Origin: Phycisphaerae bacterium | GTDB lineage: Bacteria > Planctomycetota > Phycisphaerae > Sedimentisphaerales > Anaerobacaceae | Direction: 5' to 3' | Assembly (NCBI GenBank): GCA_021736645.1 | Contig: JAIPFM010000098.1 | Span: forward strand, 19,872-83,871 | DNA: 64,000 nt | Part shown: one piece after another, positions 44,505 to 53,448 of the stretch | How positions within the stretch are numbered: position 1 is the stretch's first letter | How the letters are laid out: each line of letters opens with the position of its first letter | Translations under genes and position numbers: made by a program | Notes under the pieces: generated by a model | The model's input: only the letters and a program-made list of their open reading frames with translations | The model's database searches: none | What the model was told of the DNA's origin: nothing

Positions 44505-45074
44505 TCACAGTAAATTGTCTGCCAGGTCGCTCCGGGAAGCAAGAAGTGATCTCAGTTTTTTAAGTCCGGTGCTGAGGTAGTGGGAGGCAGTCCTTTCTTT
44601 GACGCCTAGTCGTTCGGCAATTTCCCTGATGTTGGAATTATGATTAAGTTTTTCTAATAGTGCCTTAGTTTCACATAGATGAAGATCACTATCAAGGATG
44701 ATCCTCTCGAGAATATGATGTTTTTCCTTGGCGAGCAAGAACTGTAACACTTTTTCTTTACAATGGTTATCTGATCCAATTTGAAAATGGCTCCAGTAGT
44801 TTTTTAGCATGTTTCTGTAACACATGTCTTTTCTCATTGCATCTTTAACATCATTGGCTACGACGCGCCAGAGGTATGTTAGGGGAGTCTCCAAATCTTT
44901 TGGCAAGGGTTTTCTAACTAGATAAACAAACAGGTCCTGATAAATATCATCTGCCAGAGATTTGTCATTCACATGGAGCAAAATCATGGCATGGAGGGTT
45001 GGACCATGTTCAGCAAACAAATTGTATGTACAATCAACTCGCTCCTGCAAGTCGTCCGATACATAATCACTCAT
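44505..45074 (-). CDS. ECF-type RNA polymerase sigma factor
   Basis: ATG 45074 has GGAG 9 bases upstream. The 189-residue protein has sigma region 2 (LHAMILLHVNDKSLADDIYQDLFVYL, LTYLWRVVANDVKDAMRK) and region 4 with a helix-turn-helix (NSNIREIAERLGVKERTASHYLSTGLKKLRSLL). Length and domain order fit ECF factors. Base composition is clearly more AT-rich than that of the carbohydrate genes on either side of the island. No anti-sigma gene is adjacent; the only one in the window is the four-zinc-finger membrane protein at 51154, on the same strand but 6 kb upstream with three plus-strand genes between. I infer, without proof, that the two are partners. Confidence 0.88.
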   Translation of the reverse strand: MSDYVSDDLQERVDCTYNLFAEHGPTLHAMILLHVNDKSLADDIYQDLFVYLVRKPLPKDLETPLTYLWRVVANDVKDAMRKDMCYRNMLKNYWSHFQIGSDNHCKEKVLQFLLAKEKHHILERIILDSDLHLCETKALLEKLNHNSNIREIAERLGVKERTASHYLSTGLKKLRSLLASRSDLADNLL

Positions 45075-45258
45075 CGGCTAAATCTCCATGTAGGCAGACA
45101 AACAGTGATGAACCTTATCAACAGATCAGATCCTACAATCGCTAGTATAGGAGACAGTAATACTACATGAAAAGGAAATTCTTTCTTGAAGGAATGGAAA
45201 TATTAGCTTTTCAGTCCTTAAGGGGTCCAGGTTAGAGAAACGCGATGCCGTCAAGACG

Positions 45259-45444
45259 ATGCCGCCCATGGCTACCTATCCATTTGGGAGGAGAATTGCT
45301 GTAAGTGCTATAATAAAAATGAGTTATAGTCTTGAAGACGGAGGAGTATTGGGAGCGGTGGGTCCCAATGGAGTCGGCAAGATAACTTTGCCAAGAATTC
45401 TGGAAGATCTGCTCGATGCTGATATGGGACATATCGAGCTGTGA
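45259..45444 (+). pseudogene. Fragment of an ABC-transporter ATPase with degenerate Walker A
   Basis: The 61-codon frame contains GGVLGAVGPNGVGKITLPRILEDLLDADMGHIEL, which follows the start of an ABC ATPase (strand, Walker A GxxGxGK, helix, loop to the next strand). The Thr after the P-loop Lys is replaced by Ile, and a stop follows, so no Q-loop, signature or Walker B is present. There is no ribosome-binding site. It is a short relic, perhaps of an exporter that once belonged with the C39-like gene downstream. Confidence 0.45.
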
Positions 45445-45503
45445 AGCCATGGGTATAAAACAATGCCCCAAAAACCCAAAAGGCACAATCACGATATGCT
45501 CCA

Positions 45504-45722
45504 GTGATGAACAAGCTTTTCCTGGAGGCTAAGTGGAAGGCACAATCTTGGATTATTTTATACAAACACTTCTTATCTGCAGCCGGTCTTTTGCCGTTAT
45601 TTCAGTATGGCAGTAGCCTGGTGTCGCTTGGATCGGCGGCCGAACGAGGATGGGCCTTTAATACTGCTCTAATCATAGGTGGCTTCATAATTTGTAGGAG
45701 GCGAATTATGACGTTTTGTTAG
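45504..45722 (+). CDS. Small hypothetical membrane-like ORF, doubtful
   Basis: The 72-codon frame contains two hydrophobic stretches (FLSAAGLLPLFQYGSSL and WAFNTALIIGGFII) and starts with a basic amphipathic segment, as small membrane proteins or permease fragments do. No clear ribosome-binding site precedes it, and I recognise no family. It ends 36 bases before the C39-like gene on the same strand. It may be real, or the remains of an ABC permease going with the ATPase fragment just upstream. Confidence 0.25.
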   Translation: MMNKLFLEAKWKAQSWIILYKHFLSAAGLLPLFQYGSSLVSLGSAAERGWAFNTALIIGGFIICRRRIMTFC

Positions 45723-45758
45723 AGTTCCTGAATGATTTTACTGAGTTGGGGTGATGAA

Positions 45759-47564
45759 ATGCGAAAGTCAAAAACAAGCCTACTGTCGATCATAATGCTT
45801 GTTGTTACACAGGTAGCAACAGCGCAATCCGATTTGTCACAATCCGAAATGGAAGCTCTGATTCAGAAGCTTACTGAGAATCCTAGAGAGACCTGGCTTA
45901 CACAAGGTTCTTTAAATGCGGTGTGTGTTGCATATCGGGCACCAGCCCTTCAGGATGAACAAACATTACAGTCAATAATTAGGGAGAAAAGTGAAGGATA
46001 TGTCAGCAAACCCAACAAGGCGCAGAAAACACCTGCCCTGCAAGCCCAGTTCCTTGAAGCCATTCCTTTTAACACACGTTATGGACTTCAGAACGAATCC
46101 ACAAGAGTCACAAGTGAATACATCATAGTAGATGGTGAAAAGTTCCATTGCGAAACCTCCATCAATTCTCATCAGGACTCGCTTGCCCCAGGTCCTCGCC
46201 TTGCCCAGAACCCATATGTCCGCAAATTCAATCTGGCAACTAACGCACAACGGGTGTTCAACTATGACGGCAGACTCAAATCAGAGTATTATCAATCGGC
46301 CAATCTCGCCATTGAAGAAGAATCTCTTGGCACACCAGGCCTCCCCAGAGCACTGAGCGCAGGTTTGATTCCATGGGGTAAGGGATTCCTCACCCGGGAA
46401 AGCATTATGGAAAGTAATCCTTCGGCCAGTATTCGACGGATAGCCAGAACTGAGTACATTCTCCTGGAATTCCAACATGAGCAGGCTTCCGTGTCTGCCA
46501 CTCTGGACTCCTCAAAATCACTGGCGGTCCTGGATTGTACTATCACAAGATCCGATGGTCTGGTCACCGACTATGACCTCTCTGATTATATGCAAGTGAA
46601 CGGCCAATGGATACCCATGAGCATTTACGTTGAGCAACATATCCCGGACAAGAAACGGTACAGGCTTCTAAAATCCGAGCAATGGCAACTCGACATCCTG
46701 GAATCTACTATTCCGAGCACAACGGTTTTCTCACCAAAGTATGATGAAGAGGCCTTGATTAAGTATTTCTCTCCTCTGACAAAAAGCCCGCTTCACTACA
46801 TATACCGAAGCCAGATCAATACCGACGAACTGCTGACACAACGCCTGTTCGCACTGACAGACAATCGACCAAAGAACTGTGCCACTGCGGCTATTGAGTA
46901 TATATCGCAGAAGCTGGAAGTGCCCCTGACAGAGGCTCCAGCTACCATCGTTGATTATTCAGGCATGACCAGCCTATATGACATGGAGAAGTTCTTTGTA
47001 CAACAGGGACTCTTTACCAAGGCCATCAAAACAACTGTGGACAAACTTCCCCTGTACAAAAACTATTTCGTCATAGTCCATCTTCCGGATATTTCTCACT
47101 TTGTCATCGTTGAAAGCGTGAACAGTGAGAAGGTTTGGACCCTTGACCTCAGCAGCAACGATTTTTACATGTCACACACAAAGGACTATTTTCAGGCAAA
47201 TTGGATTGAAGGAACCGCGTTGTTGGTTTCAAGTCAGGCCATTACAGTACCTGCTGAGCCAGACCTAGACCCCGTGGAATTGCAGATCATCTCGGGGGGA
47301 GGATTCCAGTGCCTGCCAGAACAAGACGTAGATGTTATTCTCTGCTCAAAGACTCCTGGGGGGACATGTATAGGGGAAGAGGAGGTTTACTTCGCTTACA
47401 GCATATGTAAACCAGCCTCCTTCGGCCAATGTGAAGACAATTTGGTGGTTCTCTCATATCGATCATCCTATTGCGACAATACCCCGGTCTGGCATGGTCA
47501 ATGTGATGCTGGGTTCATGTATATTCTTACCGTTCAAGCCTGTGACGGGCTGGTGCCCCGCTAG
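45759..47564 (+). CDS. Secreted C39-like cysteine peptidase with 8-Cys tail behind a GGG motif
   Basis: ATG 45759 follows GGGGTGA and gives a signal peptide (TSLLSIIMLVVTQVATAQ). Residues about 30-350 are a beta-rich domain resembling LolA/RseB-like folds. Residues about 368-500 match the C39 (bacteriocin-leader-peptidase) fold: catalytic Cys in NRPKNCATAAIEYI (374), His in LPDISHFVIVESV (447), Asp in VWTLDLSS (462) and a closing WIEGTALLVSS. After it, ISGGGFQC (Gly 513-515) introduces an 80-residue tail with exactly eight cysteines. C39 enzymes cut after Gly-Gly, so self-processing to release a disulfide-rich peptide is a tempting but unproven idea. There is no ABC part. It lies in the AT-rich island with sigma, pseudopilin and anti-sigma genes. 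Confidence 0.75.
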   Translation: MRKSKTSLLSIIMLVVTQVATAQSDLSQSEMEALIQKLTENPRETWLTQGSLNAVCVAYRAPALQDEQTLQSIIREKSEGYVSKPNKAQKTPALQAQFLEAIPFNTRYGLQNESTRVTSEYIIVDGEKFHCETSINSHQDSLAPGPRLAQNPYVRKFNLATNAQRVFNYDGRLKSEYYQSANLAIEEESLGTPGLPRALSAGLIPWGKGFLTRESIMESNPSASIRRIARTEYILLEFQHEQASVSATLDSSKSLAVLDCTITRSDGLVTDYDLSDYMQVNGQWIPMSIYVEQHIPDKKRYRLLKSEQWQLDILESTIPSTTVFSPKYDEEALIKYFSPLTKSPLHYIYRSQINTDELLTQRLFALTDNRPKNCATAAIEYISQKLEVPLTEAPATIVDYSGMTSLYDMEKFFVQQGLFTKAIKTTVDKLPLYKNYFVIVHLPDISHFVIVESVNSEKVWTLDLSSNDFYMSHTKDYFQANWIEGTALLVSSQAITVPAEPDLDPVELQIISGGGFQCLPEQDVDVILCSKTPGGTCIGEEEVYFAYSICKPASFGQCEDNLVVLSYRSSYCDNTPVWHGQCDAGFMYILTVQACDGLVPR

Positions 47565-47701
47565 AACAGCTCCAGTGGAGGGCATTCCACGGACTCTGGT
47601 TAATGCAGTGCAACGGGCCTGTCAAATATAGAGGATACACAGAATTGTTTTTCTCATCTTTTACATTTTGACAAATTCTCTGGGGAATCTACAATGAGTC
47701 C

Positions 47702-48511
47702 ATGAGAAAATCGGGTTTTACTCTTGTAGAGATTGTTGCTGTCATCGGCATTGTTTCCGTGATCCTCACTATTCTAGTTCCAGTCTTGGGTGGTGCCCGT
47801 AGACGTGCGAGGTCCGTCCTATGCCGTAGTAACATAAGACAAATTGGCATTGCCTTTGATCTGTATTCTGCAAACAATGATTGCCTCCCGTATGCCTATG
47901 TCATGTATGATTCTGTTCTGGAGTCGGTTTACATAGCCAATGATGCCTCGGTAGACTGGCCGGGTGTACGCTGGTACCATTATCTTGATGTCATGCCAGA
48001 CAGGTTTGTCCCGCAAAACAGCGTTCTCCAGTGCCCCTCAAAGAATTACACCGAACTCCAATTTAAGTACAACATTCAGTGGGGCAATTACGGGATGAAC
48101 TGGTCTGTCGGCAAATCCCCTCGGCTCACGCTGCCCACTGCCTGTCGGGAGTTCGAGGGAAGCCCGACAAAACTGACCTCACTGGACAGACCCAGCGACA
48201 CCCTTCTCCTGGCGGACAGCGGGTATGCATGGATCGCGTGGTTTCACACACTTGCCAGTACCCATCCCAGCGTCATCATGACAAACCATGAACTTCTCAA
48301 TCAGATATATCTTCCAGGCGCCTCAGTGAATCGGCAAAAGACTCTCTGGCCTGCACAGGAGGAAGATGCCCTCTACGGACGTCACCCGAACAGAACCGTC
48401 AATTGTTTGTTCGCAGACGGTCACATCGAGAACAAAAAGGCCGATGACCTGGTGGTTCAGCCCTTGGATCACGGCCAGTTTACAAACCGTTCACCCCTTT
48501 GGCAGCCCTAG
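47702..48511 (+). CDS. Pseudopilin-like protein whose stop codon lies in a repeat element
   Basis: The 269-residue protein begins MRKSGFTLVEIVAVIGIVSVI, a prepilin signal with Glu at +5. It has the family middle (CRSNIRQIGIAFDLYSANND) and the C-terminal RTVNCLFADGHIENKKADDL. The initiation region lacks a strong ribosome-binding site, but the prepilin signal fixes the start. The last codons, including TAG at 48509-48511, overlap the left terminal repeat of the element at 48507, so the original C-terminus may have been altered by insertion. It is 137 bases downstream of the C39-like gene and could be secreted or assembled with it. It diverges from the two pseudopilins at 26-27.7 kb. Confidence 0.88.
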   Translation: MRKSGFTLVEIVAVIGIVSVILTILVPVLGGARRRARSVLCRSNIRQIGIAFDLYSANNDCLPYAYVMYDSVLESVYIANDASVDWPGVRWYHYLDVMPDRFVPQNSVLQCPSKNYTELQFKYNIQWGNYGMNWSVGKSPRLTLPTACREFEGSPTKLTSLDRPSDTLLLADSGYAWIAWFHTLASTHPSVIMTNHELLNQIYLPGASVNRQKTLWPAQEEDALYGRHPNRTVNCLFADGHIENKKADDLVVQPLDHGQFTNRSPLWQP

Positions 48512-48685
48512 GAGCCTGTCGGAGAATCCGATCTGGCTTCGAGTGGCTTGTTTTGCGACTGGACTGCGTTCGGCTGTCTCGATCCCCAGGGGACCTGCTT
48601 CGCCGTCCTTGCCAGTCACAAAACCGCTCGCTCTCCCCCAGGGGGCAGGCGGGCCGACGACGGGATTCTCCGACACGCTCCTAGG
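48507..48685 (+). repeat. MITE-like element, copy 2 (terminal inverted repeats)
   Basis: The 179-bp element begins CCTAGGAGCCTGTCGGAGAATCC and ends with GATTCTCCGACACGCTCCTAGG. The two ends are inverted repeats of about 23 bases with a single mismatch. The interior contains further partial dyads (CCCCAGGGGACC, CCCCCAGGGGGC) that would fold into a long hairpin. It is GC-rich within an AT-rich island. No coding capacity for a transposase. An inverted copy is at 43147 and a probable diverged copy at 32791. Confidence 0.8.
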
Positions 48686-48806
48686 CCTTGGCCTGCGAGA
48701 AGGCCTTCAAAAGGGGGCTTTGTTGCTTCTTCCCGTCCAATGTGCTATTCTAATAGGAGCATGGTTTCAACAGATATTGTTTTAAGATCAGTGACGAGAG
48801 GCTGTG

Positions 48807-51089
48807 GTGAATCAATCGACCCTGAATTTGAATCTGTTCACAGTCGTACTCATTGGTGTTTTGTCTGTGTGTCAGTCTGCCGGTTGGTCGCAGGCACCAG
48901 GAACGCAGGGAGATGGCGATCTGCTGCCGTTGCCTGTGACTGGATATGATTTCACCCATGCCGGAAACGATGCGTACGGTGAGTATGATCTCACGCTCTA
49001 TGAAGATGCCGAGATCATATATGATCCTCAAAGGGGCCATGTGCTTCAACTGGAAGGCACAGGGTATGCGCTTTCTGAAAATGCAGATCTAAATGTTGGC
49101 GAAGGCTTTAGTCTGTGCCTTTGGATCAAAGTGAGTCTTGATTGCCCTGACAATAATTTCCTGGTGGGGCAGGGATTTGGATCATATCTTTATGATTATT
49201 CATTTTACCTTTTGAAACGGCCCCAAAGTGATCTTATGTGGCGGTACCTTGGTACTGGTGGATTCGTTCGACATGTCACTGAATATGATCGTGCCGAGAT
49301 CTCCGATGGATTGTGGCACCACATTGCTGTGAATCATGATACGGAGTTGGGATACAGTAGTATCTATGTCGATGGCATACTCCAATCAACCACCGACAAT
49401 ATAGGTGCTATTGAGAATAAACAACTTGGACTCTTTGTAGGATATGTTCATCCTGATTCCTATGGCAAGGGAAATAGACTGCCATTCATTGGATGCCTGG
49501 ATGATATTGGTTTTTACCGCACCGTATTGACTGAGCCCCAAATTCATCAGGTCATGATCAATGGCCTGTCAGGGTACAACCCCGAAATTGCAGTGCCAGG
49601 TATTCCGGAAAAGGAGGCTGAGCTGCATGAGAACAGCGTGGTGTTACAGTGGCAGCCGGGACGTCACTCAGCATCTCACACGGTCTATTTGTCTTCGGAC
49701 GTTAATGCAGTCTCCACTCAAAGGCCAGAAGCCTGTTTGGGCAGTACCACATCCACTCAAATCGAGGTCACTGGTCTCAACTGGGGCACAACCTATTACT
49801 GGCGCGTGGACGAGGTCAATGAGGCTTTTCAGGGCAGCCCATGGCTGGGCCCGATATGGAGTTTTCGTACCCTGGGGACAGTCTTGGTAGATGACTTTGA
49901 ATCCTATAATCTGTATGACCCGGATGGGCCTTATCTCCCAAATCATATCTATGAGGCCTGGCTTGATAGATGGGGATACACTGATGCCAATGAGACGCAA
50001 ATTGAAGGCAATCACACAGGCATGACAGCGGGTGAGTGGTATTACCTTGCCGCACCTACTGAAGTCTATAAAGGCTTCGCTGGTTCTGCTGAAGTTAAAT
50101 ATGAAGGCTTAAGTTCCCTGGCCTTGGAGTATGACAATACGCAGTGGCCCTACTATTCCGAGGCACAGCGAACCTTGGATTTGCCCAAGGATTGGACGAC
50201 CGATGGCTTCACGGACATGACCTATTTGTGCGTGCATTATCTGGGCACCATCCTACCTCCGTCGAGATTCGAGGTCTCAGGAGACCAGTACATTGTCACA
50301 GGAACCGGCGCGGATATATGGGATCAAGCCGATGAATGTACGTTTGTCTCCGTGCCTCTCTTGGGTAACGGCGCTATCACCGTGAAGGTGGAATCGATAG
50401 AAAACACGGCTGAATGGGCCAGGGCAGGCATCATGATCAGGGACGGTCTGGCAGCCAATGCACGCCACATGGCAGCGGTAGTGACGCCGGCCCACAAAAC
50501 AGAACATCTGGTCCGTACAAATACCGGTGGATCAACGAGTAGTACAGGTCTTGCGCTTGATGTCTCCATGCCGCATTGGCTCAAACTGACTCGCCAGGGA
50601 GATGTTCTTACAGCCCAGCACTCAGCGGACGGCCAGCAGTGGCAAGACTTGGGTTCTGCAGTCTACTGGGGCCTGTCTGATGAAGTACAGGTAGGCCTTG
50701 TTGTCAATTCTTATGTGGATGGAAAAACAACATGTCAGGGCGTGTTCTCCCATGTTCAGATCAATGGGACCATTGACGGTACATTGGACCGCCTTACCAA
50801 TATTGGCCTTCAGCATAACGATCCTGAGTATCTCTATGTGACCGTGCAGGATGCCAAGGGGCAGAGTGGCATTGTTATGCATCCGGACAATCCCAGTGCT
50901 TTGCTTGTAGATCAGTGGACTGAGTGGCGTATCCCCTTATCTGAATTGGAAGTACAGGGGGTGGATCTTTCCCATATCAGACAATTGACCATTGGCGTGG
51001 GTGACACACCGGCGCAAGGCAACATCAGAAATCCCGGTGGCCATGGAAAGTTCTATGTAGACCAAATTCGGCTAATGGCAGAGGAGTAG
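48807..51089 (+). CDS. Secreted LamG protein with Fn3-like and VDDFESY modules
   Basis: The second of two tandem GTG codons (48807) has GAGAGG at the better spacing. After a signal peptide (LNLFTVVLIGVLSVCQSAG) a LamG domain spans about residues 45-250 (FSLCLWIKV, LWHHIAVNHDTELGYSSIYVDG, GCLDDIGFYRTVLTEPQ). A Fn3-like repeat follows with the same YYWRVDEVNEAFQGSPWLGPIWSF block as in the protein at 37332. The C-terminal module opens LVDDFESYN. It contains an inserted DUF1349/concanavalin-like domain (about residues 490-650: EWARAGIMIRDGL, LKLTRQGDVLTAQHSADGQQW) and ends KFYVDQIRLM. Probably surface-exposed glycan binding. It begins 122 bases after the repeat element. Confidence 0.87.
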   Translation: MNQSTLNLNLFTVVLIGVLSVCQSAGWSQAPGTQGDGDLLPLPVTGYDFTHAGNDAYGEYDLTLYEDAEIIYDPQRGHVLQLEGTGYALSENADLNVGEGFSLCLWIKVSLDCPDNNFLVGQGFGSYLYDYSFYLLKRPQSDLMWRYLGTGGFVRHVTEYDRAEISDGLWHHIAVNHDTELGYSSIYVDGILQSTTDNIGAIENKQLGLFVGYVHPDSYGKGNRLPFIGCLDDIGFYRTVLTEPQIHQVMINGLSGYNPEIAVPGIPEKEAELHENSVVLQWQPGRHSASHTVYLSSDVNAVSTQRPEACLGSTTSTQIEVTGLNWGTTYYWRVDEVNEAFQGSPWLGPIWSFRTLGTVLVDDFESYNLYDPDGPYLPNHIYEAWLDRWGYTDANETQIEGNHTGMTAGEWYYLAAPTEVYKGFAGSAEVKYEGLSSLALEYDNTQWPYYSEAQRTLDLPKDWTTDGFTDMTYLCVHYLGTILPPSRFEVSGDQYIVTGTGADIWDQADECTFVSVPLLGNGAITVKVESIENTAEWARAGIMIRDGLAANARHMAAVVTPAHKTEHLVRTNTGGSTSSTGLALDVSMPHWLKLTRQGDVLTAQHSADGQQWQDLGSAVYWGLSDEVQVGLVVNSYVDGKTTCQGVFSHVQINGTIDGTLDRLTNIGLQHNDPEYLYVTVQDAKGQSGIVMHPDNPSALLVDQWTEWRIPLSELEVQGVDLSHIRQLTIGVGDTPAQGNIRNPGGHGKFYVDQIRLMAEE

Positions 51090-51153
51090 GATTCACAATG
51101 GTATGCTGCGCATCAACAGGAATGAGGTCTTTGGTCGAGTAGATGCTGTCAAT

Positions 51154-52731
51154 CTAGTTGATTAATATCTGCAGCTGTTTAAGAAACGTCTCAGCCTCCT
51201 CTGGCGTAGGATAATCGACATCAAAGGAATGAGTCTTCCCAAGACTCGTGGTCGTATTGCCTGAGAACCTATCGACTTTTTGCACCCGCTGTGTGTTGTG
51301 ATCTACATAAGCCCGCCATAGGAAAACACGTTTATCCTGAGACCATTGAAGGCTATACACATCAAGATCGTCTGTTTCTTGCGATGTCAAGATAGCAGAT
51401 TGAGCCCTTTCCAAAGGCCACACATAAAAGAGACCTCGGATTTGCTGCTGCAGACTTTCTCTCCCCTCCCTGTTTAATGGAGTCTTGCTTTGATTCCCTG
51501 CGGCGTCCGTCTTTCTGACTAATCCGGCCTTTACATTATACACAGTCTTTGTTTGCCCCTCCGTGGTGACGGCTCTGTCTGGAGGAAACAGCCAATGCTC
51601 AGTCAAGACGGTGGAGTCATCACCTTTTGAAACCGTAATATGCACCACAGGTACGTTGGTGGTTGCCTCATACACTTGATCCAGGAAACCTGCACCTGCC
51701 TTTGGAATTATGGAAAAAATAGTCACACCAAGAAGTACAGCGACTACGGCAGCGATTTTCATCCAGCCTGTGCAAGCGCGAACTGGGGTTGATAGTGCCC
51801 TGGTCTTCTGTCTTGCTTTCGAAGCCGCTAAACCAGATACTTTTTGAATGTCATCTTGTATGGGATGCTTTGCATGTTCGTCGTCGGTACTGACTTGCGT
51901 CTTGTCCAAATCCAAATGGAAGTTCGTCACAATACCACTATCATACGGGGACAGTAAATTGATGAGCAACTGGTCCAGCACACCCAGACGCTTCATGCAG
52001 GTCTCACAATGGCAAATATGTTCAATAGTGGCTTCACGATCTTTGGCATGTTCGTCTGCCAAAGGATTGAATCCCAGAGGCAATGCCAAGTCAAAGAGGT
52101 CCCGGTAGAGAATATCATCGCAGCTAGTCGTATCGACCTCAGATTGCGGAACACCTGTTTGTCTGATTGTCAATATACGTTGACGACAGGATACACACAG
52201 GCACACGTGCTCGAGATGTGAAACATCACAATCAGCGTATTTAACATGTGCAAATAAAGGTACTTGCTTGTCACTCAGATGGCTCACCATCAGGGCGCTG
52301 GTATCGCGTCCGTCTTCCAAGCATTGGGTTAATCGTTGAAGTTGGGCATTGGAGAGGCTCAATGATTGAAGCTCTAACCAGTTTTTTCTGCACGTGGAAC
52401 ATTGCTCAACATGAAGAGTGATGGGCGTTGGAACCGTGATCTTAATATCCTGTGATACCAGACCTGGCAAGAATCTCTGTACCATGGCGCATGTGACAGG
52501 GGTTTCGGCATATTTGAGATGCGAAGCCAGTAATGAATTGATTGCCATAACATGACTGACTTCGTCTGGATATGATGACAAATCGCCATTCGCAACTTGT
52601 TTCAGACCATGTATTTTCTTGTGGCAATAGCTACACTGACTGATATGTGCTTGAACAGCTTGAGGAATTTTCTCTTTAGACCGGTCATCCAGGTAGCTGA
52701 AATAGTATTGTCCTGCCTTCTCGCATTTCAT
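51154..52731 (-). CDS. Membrane anti-sigma factor with four zinc-finger modules
   Basis: ATG 52731 is preferred to a TTG six codons upstream that overlaps the GAGGA. The cytoplasmic part of the 525-residue protein has four HxxxCxxC-type anti-sigma zinc fingers: HISQCSYC, HVEQCSTC, a variant LEHVCLCVSC and HICHCETC, roughly 70 residues apart, where ordinary anti-sigma factors have one. A single membrane helix (WMKIAAVVAVLLGVTIFSII) at about 318-338 leads to a 185-residue outer domain with RseB/LolA-like strands (VYEATTNVPVVHITVS, EHWLFPPDRAVTTEGQTKTVYN). It should hold ECF sigma factor(s) at the membrane and release them on an envelope signal. The island's sigma gene at 44505 is the nearest candidate partner. 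Confidence 0.8.
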   Translation of the reverse strand: MKCEKAGQYYFSYLDDRSKEKIPQAVQAHISQCSYCHKKIHGLKQVANGDLSSYPDEVSHVMAINSLLASHLKYAETPVTCAMVQRFLPGLVSQDIKITVPTPITLHVEQCSTCRKNWLELQSLSLSNAQLQRLTQCLEDGRDTSALMVSHLSDKQVPLFAHVKYADCDVSHLEHVCLCVSCRQRILTIRQTGVPQSEVDTTSCDDILYRDLFDLALPLGFNPLADEHAKDREATIEHICHCETCMKRLGVLDQLLINLLSPYDSGIVTNFHLDLDKTQVSTDDEHAKHPIQDDIQKVSGLAASKARQKTRALSTPVRACTGWMKIAAVVAVLLGVTIFSIIPKAGAGFLDQVYEATTNVPVVHITVSKGDDSTVLTEHWLFPPDRAVTTEGQTKTVYNVKAGLVRKTDAAGNQSKTPLNREGRESLQQQIRGLFYVWPLERAQSAILTSQETDDLDVYSLQWSQDKRVFLWRAYVDHNTQRVQKVDRFSGNTTTSLGKTHSFDVDYPTPEEAETFLKQLQILIN

Positions 52732-53448
52732 TGGTAAATGAATCCTCAAAGTAATCCCAAAGAGTCCATTTTGTACATCGTTTCAGGAAATACAATAAAT
52801 CATCTAGAAATCTTATTTACGTGCTTAGAACGAATCCTTTGCTTCTGGCAATAACAATTATCTTACCGCATTGTTCTTAAATTGTCACAGCTCTTTTTTT
52901 CCCTCTGTTGAGAATTTATGTGAATACACATATGATATGATGATCGTTTGTTCATAGCTGACAAGCATATTAGCTGGCATGAACCCTTAAACTCGCCTTT
53001 TATGCATCCTTATGTCGGCCTAGTTTTCCAAACAGCCCATCGCAGAGGAAGACGCCTCACAAAAATGCTGCTGGCTACTCCGATTTCGAGAAAAGAAATA
53101 ATGAAAAATGATGACGTTTTTATCAACATTCTCTTGTTCACATGCGTTATTCCTCTGTTGAAAACCCTAAGCGGTGCGCCTGATGATCATCAGGTTGTGC
53201 GTGAGTGTTCAGACTAGACATTCACACTTACGTGAATGATCCGTTCGACCTCGAAACCAGCAACCTGTAGCCAACAACAGTTTCTCCTTGAAGGTATTGG
53301 GTGATTGGGTATGATTGGAGGCCAAGTAGAAGTGAAGGGTCTTGGGCGGTGTGTTTTCTGAAAGGCTTGCACCTGTCAGCGGTCATTTGTTTTTGGGACC
53401 TGGAAAACTGTCACTTAGCAGTGAAATTAACCGAAAGGAACACGGCTG
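52732..53448. other. Intergenic region, no gene recognised
   Basis: About 700 bases of rather AT-rich DNA between the divergent anti-sigma and sulfatase genes. An 89-codon plus-strand frame (52948-53217) has no ribosome-binding site or recognisable domain. A small inverted repeat (CATTCAC/GTGAATG, 6-base loop) lies at 53219-53238. Promoters for both genes must be here, and the right edge of the AT-rich island falls in this stretch. Confidence 0.45.

Noticed and set aside
52948..53217. 89-codon ORF before the sulfatase
   Set aside because: No ribosome-binding site, no domain, and erratic composition.
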